A DNA stretch of 12,343 nucleotides from Thiosulfativibrio sp964601165 (GTDB lineage: Bacteria > Pseudomonadota > Gammaproteobacteria > Thiomicrospirales > Thiomicrospiraceae). Below, piece by piece: positions 1-7,800 of this stretch. The notes beneath the pieces are model-generated. The model was given only the letters and a program-made list of their open reading frames with translations. It did not search any database and was not told the origin of the DNA. The position numbers and the translations under genes were made by a program. Where the stretch lies: contig CAZRMK010000059.1 in the NCBI GenBank assembly GCA_964601165.1, positions 1 through 12,343 on the forward strand, written 5' to 3'. Numbering within the stretch: the stretch's first letter is position 1; each line of letters starts with the position of its first letter.

Positions 1-708
1 GCAGAATACAGAAAAGGCGATATTTCACCCGAACAACTACTAGAAGAAACAGGCTTTAAAGCCGTGCAGTTTGGTAACTGGGTTTCTCATTCAGAGGGCG
101 TGGAACGACTTAATGCCACTTATGATGCTTTTCAAGACATGACTAAGATTATTGGTACAGATATGTCCGCAATAGGTTTAATGGGTTCTCTATCACTGGA
201 ATATGGGGCAAGCGGTCGTAAAGGTGCTTTGGCTCACTTTGACTCTAGTCGTAAAATGATTAACTTAACCAAAAAGAACGGTAACGGCTCTTTAGCACAT
301 GAATGGTTTCATGGCTTAGACCACCTTATGGCAGAGTCGGATGAAGACATGGCATCAAGTACACGAGTGCGAGGTAATCCAGTAAGGCAGTTGTATGTTG
401 ATATAAGCCATTTGTTGGTAGAACTAATAAAAAGTTGTACTAGAGCAGATAGGATTAAGGGCGGTAAAGCGTACTATGCAACGCCCCATGAAGTGCTGGC
501 TAGATGTTTTGAAAGTTATGTAAAAAATAAACTTAAAAACGAATCGGTAACTAACAATTTTCTTGCTACTATCAACGATATAGACGGTAGTGTTTACCCC
601 TATGCCAAGCATGAAGTTGGAATGAACAATCGGTTGTTTGACGCATTTTTTAAGCATGAACAAATACAGGAAGTGCTTAACCACATGCCAAAAAGAGGAG
701 GGAATTAG
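1..708 (+). CDS. C-terminal part of a phage polyvalent protein with a zincin-like metallopeptidase domain (5' end outside window)
   Basis: The frame is open from base 1 with no stop. A GTG at 64 lies inside continuous coding sequence, so the true start is upstream of the window and residue numbers here count from that GTG. Positions 298-312 encode HEWFH, a HExxH zinc-protease motif (His79, Glu80, His83), within SLAHEWFHGLDHL. About 60 residues later comes TPHEVLARCFESYV (around 481-522), whose Glu143 is a plausible third zinc ligand. A preceding FGNWV segment and this spacing match, from memory, the zincin domains found in large polyvalent proteins of phages and conjugative elements, where they may process co-delivered proteins or attack host targets. 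No signal peptide or membrane segment is seen in the visible part. The gene ends in TAG, with the ribosome-binding site of the next gene inside its last codons, which suggests co-transcription. The domain call is fairly secure; substrate and full length are unknown. Confidence 0.75.
   Translation, partial: AEYRKGDISPEQLLEETGFKAVQFGNWVSHSEGVERLNATYDAFQDMTKIIGTDMSAIGLMGSLSLEYGASGRKGALAHFDSSRKMINLTKKNGNGSLAHEWFHGLDHLMAESDEDMASSTRVRGNPVRQLYVDISHLLVELIKSCTRADRIKGGKAYYATPHEVLARCFESYVKNKLKNESVTNNFLATINDIDGSVYPYAKHEVGMNNRLFDAFFKHEQIQEVLNHMPKRGGN
696..702 (+). promoter_or_regulatory. Shine-Dalgarno for the 63-residue protein
   Basis: AGGAGGG lies nine bases before the ATG at 712, inside the 3' end of the upstream gene. 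It is the strongest ribosome-binding site in the left part and is the main reason to accept this short reading frame as a gene. Confidence 0.7.
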
Positions 709-711
709 CAA

Positions 712-903
712 ATGGGTAATAGTAATCAAACAGTAACCATGCCTAAAGACTTTTCATTCTTAGATGATATGGACAACGCACCAATAGCCGACACCATAGC
801 ATCATTAGAAGAGGAGATATTTGATTTGTACGGAGAGCTGCTTAAAAAGGAGGAAGCATTGGAGATTTTAACTAGCAATATTGAACAGGATTTAATGGTA
901 TAA
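712..903 (+). CDS. Small, strongly acidic protein of unknown function (63 aa)
   Basis: I do not recognise this protein. It contains 15 Asp/Glu against 3 Lys and no Arg, giving a net charge near -12. The N-terminal third is polar and probably disordered. Residues about 24-60 look like one amphipathic helix or short coiled coil, with regularly spaced Leu/Ile among Glu and Lys. It has no Cys, signal peptide or membrane segment. The start is well supported by an AGGAGGG three bases upstream of the previous stop codon, and the gene ends in tandem TAA stops. It sits between a zincin polyvalent protein and a clamp-like protein, so it may be a partner or accessory of either. The charge could also fit a DNA-mimic role, but that is a guess from composition only. 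Confidence 0.7.
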   Translation: MGNSNQTVTMPKDFSFLDDMDNAPIADTIASLEEEIFDLYGELLKKEEALEILTSNIEQDLMV

Positions 904-998
904 TAAGGACATTGTTTTAGTTTATCCCAGCGGTGGAGAAACCTAACTAACCTATTGATTTTTAAGAAATAAAAATATTACGCAATAAGAGCATAAAA

Positions 999-1736
999 AT
1001 GAAAAAGTTTACTGAAACAGTCCAGTCATTAAGAGCTGTATACAATGCAAAGCAACACAATAAAGAAGTGTTATCCCAGCTAACAAGCCTTGCAGTGGAT
1101 ATGACGAAAGCGAAAAAGGGTGATGCTAGGGTTGCCATTGAGTCATTGGCTAGGCAGTTTGGCGAAGATGAACAGGTAATGAAAAAATTAGCTATGCTCT
1201 TTAAGTTCGTTGAGCCAATAAAGCCAAGCACACCCAAAAACTCTTTGCAATGGGTAGATAAAGCGGTTGCAAAAAAGGGCGACCCACGACCGTATTTTTA
1301 TTACTCTTATTCTGATGGGATTAATTACATGGCGTCAGACGGTACAAGAGTATTGAGAGCCAAAAACATAGGGCTAGAGAAAGGTTATTATATTGAGGGC
1401 GTATTGGCAAAAACCGTTGATGAAATGGAGGAGATAGTAGGGCAATTCCCCTCGGAAAGAATTGGTAAAATACTAAGTACAAGCAACATTGAGTCCGCTT
1501 TAGACGCAAGGGTAACAAATGAAACGCAAATCTTAAGCGGTGCTAACAACTTACATGTAACGAAAATACAAGCCATAAGCGATGAAAGCCAGTTTGTTTG
1601 GGTGCAGACAAAGAATTTAGATATATCCCTAAGCTTTAAAGATGATATGAAAGTAAAGGTTAGTGCATTAGATTCATGGGTATTTCTTTACAAGGACGAG
1701 TTAGATGCTGTTCTGATGGGAACGAGAGTAAAATAG
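999..1736 (+). CDS. Possible DNA sliding-clamp-like (DnaN-fold) phage protein, 245 aa
   Basis: Residues 1-75 are charged and helical. From about residue 85 the protein becomes a mixed alpha/beta region. Residues 105-121 contain SDGINYMASDGTRVLRA, which resembles the strand-turn 'ATDGHRL' element of bacterial beta clamps. It is followed by a GYY turn and a VDE...FP segment, and the protein ends with AVLMGTRVK, reminiscent of the 'VVMPMRL' clamp C-terminus. A normal clamp has about 370 residues and three repeats, so this would be a shortened or divergent form, perhaps with one or two clamp folds behind a separate N-terminal helical domain. A clamp-like protein could tether enzymes to DNA, which would suit the methyltransferase-helicase encoded next. 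The ribosome-binding site is weak (AAGAG). The gene ends in tandem TAG codons, 74 bases before the next start. That it is a gene is secure; the clamp assignment is tentative. Confidence 0.75.
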   Translation: MKKFTETVQSLRAVYNAKQHNKEVLSQLTSLAVDMTKAKKGDARVAIESLARQFGEDEQVMKKLAMLFKFVEPIKPSTPKNSLQWVDKAVAKKGDPRPYFYYSYSDGINYMASDGTRVLRAKNIGLEKGYYIEGVLAKTVDEMEEIVGQFPSERIGKILSTSNIESALDARVTNETQILSGANNLHVTKIQAISDESQFVWVQTKNLDISLSFKDDMKVKVSALDSWVFLYKDELDAVLMGTRVK

Positions 1737-1810
1737 TAGCCTTTAAACAAAGATGAAAAGAACTTAAAGCAGTTATTAATACAAACGCATAAATAAAAAG
1801 GCATTTTCAA

Positions 1811-4800
1811 ATGACACAAAAATTCTCAAAAATAGTGAGTGATATACGCAGTACGCTTTTAGCCAACCAAACTGAAACAGTAACCGATACTGATACAGTA
1901 TGGACAAACAACCTAATCAAAGTATTACAAAGCGACAATCTAGCTATTACAGACCTTGCCCCATTCGATGAGGTTACTTTAGTCCGCATTGAGCGTGTAG
2001 AAAAAGCCGATACAACCAAAGCTAACGAACTTAAAAAAGCCTTTGCTACTGCTAAGAAAAAATTAGGGTTTAGAAGTGTACCTAAGACATGGGAAGCTAA
2101 ACTATCAGCAATCCGTGGGGCATTGATTGAACAAGCTAGTACAGATAATAGTTTTCTTGATAACTTAGAATTACCAAGCACCAAAGGCAAACGTAAGCAG
2201 GTAAATAGTGAAGTAGCCAAGCTAGTAGCAGAAAAAGGAACAGACCGCTCTAAATACAGCGAGGAAGAATTAAAGCTAATTGCTTCATTTACTGGCTATG
2301 GAGGGCTAGGCGAGGGCGATGCTAACGAGTATTACACGCCTAAAGCTATTGCAAGCTCTACATGGGATGCTTTAAACGCTAAAGGGGGTGATAGTATACT
2401 TGACCCTTGTACTGGTACAGGCATATTCTCATCTACCGCCCCTAAAGGCGTAGCAATAACAGGAGTTGAATTAAACACTACTAGCGGAATGGTAGCCGAT
2501 ATATTAAACGGCAACACTAATAACAATTACGGCAAGAGTTTTGAAGAGTTTTCAGTAACTAATAATGAACGCTTTGATGGTGTAGTAGCTAATGTACCAT
2601 TTGGCAAAAGAGATACAGCCTATATTAACAAAGACCCGTCATTAAGTCATATCAAAAAGATGGAAGCCTACTTTATAATTAAGGCGTTAGAAAAGTTGAA
2701 AGAGGGCAAGCGTGGTGTATTTATGACCACCTCCTCGACCATTCAGCGTGGTGATAACAATATTAGACTAGAGATGCTTAAACGTGGGGCATTTATTGGG
2801 GGCGTTAGGCTACCAAGTAACGCATTCGGTAAAACAGGAACAGAGCAAGTAGTAGATATTTTAGTATTTGAACGCCATAGCGATGAGGTTATGAGTTCGC
2901 TTACTGGTTCGGGTAATTTAGTTCCAATAGATGACTTGCAAGACGCTATTGACTTAAGTGAGCCATCAAGATTATTTTTAGAGGGTTCTATCTACTTTGG
3001 CACATTTGCAAATAATATTATTGGGGAGTTTACTTCAAAAGAAGCTATGGAGTACAAAGCAGAATTGACTGGAGAAGCATTACACCACCAAATTCAGAAA
3101 GATACTGTTATCACTTCAATGAATGAAGCACAAGTTGCAACAGAAATCAAGAAAATAATTAAGAGTTTCCCCGTAAATACATTTGGTTACGCTGAAATTT
3201 CTATCGGTGTTGGCACAGAACTTGAATCGGCTCAATTAGAGATACAACAAACCATAATCCAAAAGCTAGAAGAAGAATTAAAAGACTTGCGACATGGCTT
3301 AGAGGGAATGAGTGTATCTGATTTGGATAAAACAATCAGTCAGGCTTTTCAATCAATGCCAGCAGGAATAGTACAAGCTAAATATTTAATCGTTCTATTC
3401 AAGCAAGCAATGATTAAGGCTAAAACAGTTTATCGTAATGAGTTTATGGGGGTGCTTTCATTAGCAACAACAGGGGCGGAACAGGAAGTTATTGATAAAT
3501 ACATTCAAGACAACGAAGAAGCATTTAACGACTTAAACGATACAGCGGTAATTAACAAGTTTAAAAAAGAAGCTAGGAGCTTAGGCATTCGCCCACAGTC
3601 TATTAACACGGCTATTCGCCTAGTTTTAGATGGAGCATCTTTTGATAGTAGTGCAGAGGTAGACCCTGCAACCGAGGGTAGAGAAGCAACGGCTTTAATT
3701 CAAAGAGCAAGAGTAGCTGATAACGGACAAGACTTGTTTAATTTTGCCGATATTGATATGCGTGTTATCAAGAATGGCGGTATAGGCGTGTATTTAGGAG
3801 ATACTAAAGAGGGCGAGCCTGCTTTAGCTTTAGAGATGGATTTAGCGGTTCAAATGCTAGACGGCATGAATTACCACGAAGCCATGAAGCGACTAAACAG
3901 CATAGAAGCCAATGACGATAAAACAGTTGAAGCTGTAAGGCAAACAAGGCTTAAAATTGAAGCTAGTAAGCTAACTAGACAACTTGATGATTTGATGTTC
4001 TCTCCTGCTACAATTAGTACATATATCCCTAGGTTGGGCTGGAAAGCACAAAGAGAAATTATTAATAGTCATGGAGCGGATTTAAGCCGTGTATTTAGAA
4101 ATAAAGTCCATACGCAAGCTAAAGCTTATTCAGAAGAATTGTTATCGGTTGGATTGGATGTTCAAGCGGTTACAGGGGGGCTAAATAATGCTGTATTGAA
4201 GAGCAACTTTGAATCTATATTAGCCAAAAAGATAGATAGGAGTAATAAGCTACAAATAGATTATGGAACAGTAGCCATTCCATATGCAAGCGATAAAGAC
4301 ACAGCAGGTAAAGCCCTAGCGAAAAATCGTAAGGGCTTGGTGCGTGGCATTTTAACCTCCGCTTTCAACGGTTTAGAGGTTCTATTATCGTATGCTATTA
4401 AAGATACCATTTTGCAAACACAATCACTTAAAGAGCCTTTAGTTCTTGCTTTAGATAAGGCTTCTGTTGTCAAATCCAAAGTTAGTGCAGACCAAATAGC
4501 TAACCAAGCCTTGCCACTTGATGAGTTGCGTGGCGTTATGTCAGGGGAAGCAATCGAACGAGCAAGACTGTATCAAAATGAAGATGCTAGACACTTTGGC
4601 ACGAGTTTAAGGGGTACTATGGCTCAAGACACAGGATTAGGAAAAGCTTTAGAAAACAACGAGTTAGTGCTAACCCCTAAAGGATTTGTGAAAAACGAAA
4701 CTCTTAATGTGGGCGATTTTGTTATTGGTAGCGATGGGCTGCCAACTAAGGTTATTGGCGTTTATCCACAGGGAGAGCAAGATATTTATGAAGTTAAGTT

Positions 4801-7800
4801 CATTGATGACACCACTGTAAATTGTACGCTTGACCACTTGTGGACTGTATACGAAAGAAACGGAAATAAAAAAACAAAAGATACTTTGAAGACTTTAAGT
4901 CTAGGCGACTTACTTGAGAAGCCAATATCAAAAAGCGTGTTTGACAAGCGAAGCGGTAATACTACCTCAGAGTTCAGGTATTCGATACCATTTGCACCAG
5001 CTATGGCTTTTGACAATGGCGTGAAATTGCCACTTGATGCGTACTTATTAGGGCTATTATTAGGAGATGGTAGTTTTAGGAATGGTTCTATATCATTCAC
5101 TAACCACAGACCTGAAATAATAGAAAAGGTTAATCAGCTATTGCCTGACACAATCAAGTCACACTTTGTTTTTGAAAGAGGGGCGTATAGAAGTAGGTTC
5201 ACGAAGAAAGTAGAGGGGGCAGGTAAAAATGAGTTGATGGAGATTATCCGTGAACTAGGGTTAATGGGGTTGCATAGCCATACTAAGTTTATCCCTGATA
5301 TGTACAAATATTCTTCTTTGGAGAATAGAAGAAAGTTATTGCAAGGGCTGATTGACACAGATGGTCACATATTGAAGAATGGAAACATTGAGTACGGCTC
5401 AACCTCAAAAACTCTTTTAGATGATTACAAGGATGTGTCTTTGAGTGTCGGAATGCGATTAGGAAAAACTTCTATCAAGGAAAAGCCTAAGTTTGCCTAC
5501 AAAGGCGAAGTTAGATACGGCAAACCATATTATAGAATCACCTCAAGAACCTCAAGAGTAAAAAGAAAGTCAATTATTTCAGTAACAAAGAAAGGCAGGG
5601 AGCAGGCTACTTGTATTAAAGTCGAAGCAAAAGATAGTTTATATATTGCAGGCAAAGGCTTTAACTTAACTCATAATACGACCACTATGCTTATGTCATC
5701 ATTAATAGCACTCACAAGCGGTCGAGCAAAGCGTGTTTTAGTTATTACCCCTAATTCAGTTGTAAATAAATTATTTTCAGAGTTTAAGCAGTTTAAAAAT
5801 TCAGAAGGTCAAGTGCAGAAAGCCTTAAGTCCTGAATGGGAAAGTAAGATAATGGTGTTAGGCTCATCTAGCTTTTTAAAAGATATAGCTACCATCAAAA
5901 AGGGCAAACATTCAGTAATTATCGCCCCTCATTCGGTAGTAAACTTTTTCGGCTTGCGTGAGGAAACTGTGGATATATTGGTACATGGTAAGCCAGTAGA
6001 TGGGGAGGAAGACGGCAATAAGAATACACGCACCCCTTTTTATGACTTAATAGGTGGTTTAATCCCTACTTTTAAAGATGCAAAAGCGAACTTTGAGAAA
6101 TTAGGTATTGATGCTTTATTCATTGACGAGCAACAAGCATTTAAAAATGGGGTAGCTAGTTTTGGCATTACTAAAGCCACTAGCAAACCAGCAAATCATG
6201 CTATAACACTCCAGTACATAGCAGAATACATTAGACAAAGCCGTGGGGATAATTCGGGTGTAGTGAGTGTAACAGCAACCCCATTTACAAGTAGCCCTAG
6301 TGAGATACTAGCTAACTTGACATTATCAGGTGGTGCTACTGATAGCTTTGGTAAACCTATTCATTCCGCTTTTAATAGCCATAAAGACTTTATCGGCAAC
6401 TTTGTTGAGATTGAGGAGATTACCAAACCTAAAGTTAATGGTATTGGCGTAACTTCAAGTGATACCTTTGCAGGATTTAATAACTTCAAAGCTTTAAAAG
6501 ATATTGTAAATTCTAGCGTCAAGTTTAGAGATGCTGAGGGAGAGCAGGCAAGAGTTAAAGGGTTGAAAGTTAAGCCCGACCACACCATGATTGACGCTAA
6601 ACAAGAGACACAAGCAAATATTGTTGAAACCTTTGCAGAGTTGGCAATGTTGAATGACGAGTTCAAACTATCCCCATCGGCAAAAGAAAAGAGAGATACG
6701 GCAAAAGAAGAGGTGCTTGATGACTTAGATGAAACTTTAGAGAGAACAGTAGGGGAAACCTTTGGGTTTATTAACCGAGTAGCTGATTTGTCTAATGGAG
6801 AATCCTTTGCTAGAAAAGTTGTTCGTATTAGAGTACGAACAGGCGTTACGTTTGATGAAATTGAAAAGGCGTTAGGTGCTGTTAAATTATTCTCTTTTGG
6901 TCTATACAATACAGTTAAATTGCTATTATCCTTTAAAGAGTTACGAGAGTTAGAGGTTCGCCACCAATTTAGAGAGCATAGAATGAAAGAGGTAAGAAAT
7001 CTTGCCCCCGACTTTTTAGAAGTGGAAGCTAATGGAGATACTTACTTCAATGCTTATACTATTGATGATGATAGGGTTAAAAGAATACTGGCAATCTTAG
7101 AAAAAGCAGATTTAATCAATACAGGCAGTCCGTTTAACTTACAGGATTACCCTAAGTACAAAATACTCCTTAAAAATATCCGCAATGAATATGAGAGAAA
7201 AAGCAACTCTAAGCAATTAGTGTTTAGTGATAAGCCAATCTTAACCCAACGGATTATTATGAGTGCTATAGAGCAACAACAGGCTTTAGGTTTATTGCCT
7301 GATGGGGTCAAGGTGCATAACTACGGCAAAATAGGCGGTCTTAAAGATGATAAATCTAACGGCATGATGTTACAAGATAAGTTTAATGATAGTTTCACAG
7401 CCGATATTATGGTTTTTGGTAAAAGCGGCATAACTGGAGTGGACTTTAATAAAAATGTAAGTGCGGTTCACTTAATGAATATACCGTCTACACCTGACAT
7501 TCATCATCAGGCTAAAGGTCGTGGAGTACGCCAAGGTAACGACATGGATATGGTTAATGTTTACAAATATTTTACAGGCGGTACTTTTGATAAATTCTTA
7601 GATAAATTAATTAGTGGTAAGTCTAGCTGGATTGATTCTTTATCCTCTGATACAAATTCAGAAGATTCAGCGAAAGTAGATACTTCTTCAACCGCTCAAA
7701 TAATGGCAGAAGCAATAGCTATGTTCGGAGATGAAGTGGGCGAAGACGGCAATAAATATACCCATGAAGAAATGATTGATATGTTCTTAGAGTACCAAAA

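Noticed and set aside
64..66. GTG at 64 as the start of the zincin gene
   Set aside because: The frame is open from base 1, the upstream codons read as ordinary coding sequence, and no ribosome-binding site precedes the GTG. The gene enters from outside the window.
955..981. Possible sigma70 promoter (TTGATT and TATTAC) before the clamp-like gene
   Set aside because: The spacing is about 15 bases and the -10 match is poor. Such matches are expected by chance in AT-rich DNA.
1807..2220. Minus-strand open frame of 137 codons across the start of the giant gene
   Set aside because: No ribosome-binding site or domain is visible. It is the reverse of Lys/Ala-rich coding sequence.
4646..5677. Reading the split Walker A as a damaged or pseudogenised helicase
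   Set aside because: The insert is in frame, has splicing blocks and endonuclease motifs, and its removal restores an exact P-loop. An intein explains it fully.
4646..5677. Group I intron with a LAGLIDADG gene instead of an intein
   Set aside because: The insert is continuously open and in frame with both flanks, and the protein ends show Hint-domain blocks with a terminal His-Asn. An intron would not need these.
6361..6909. Minus-strand open frame of 182 codons
   Set aside because: It lies wholly inside the helicase region, which has recognisable motifs on the + strand. The predicted peptide is Ser/Leu-rich low-complexity sequence typical of an antisense shadow.
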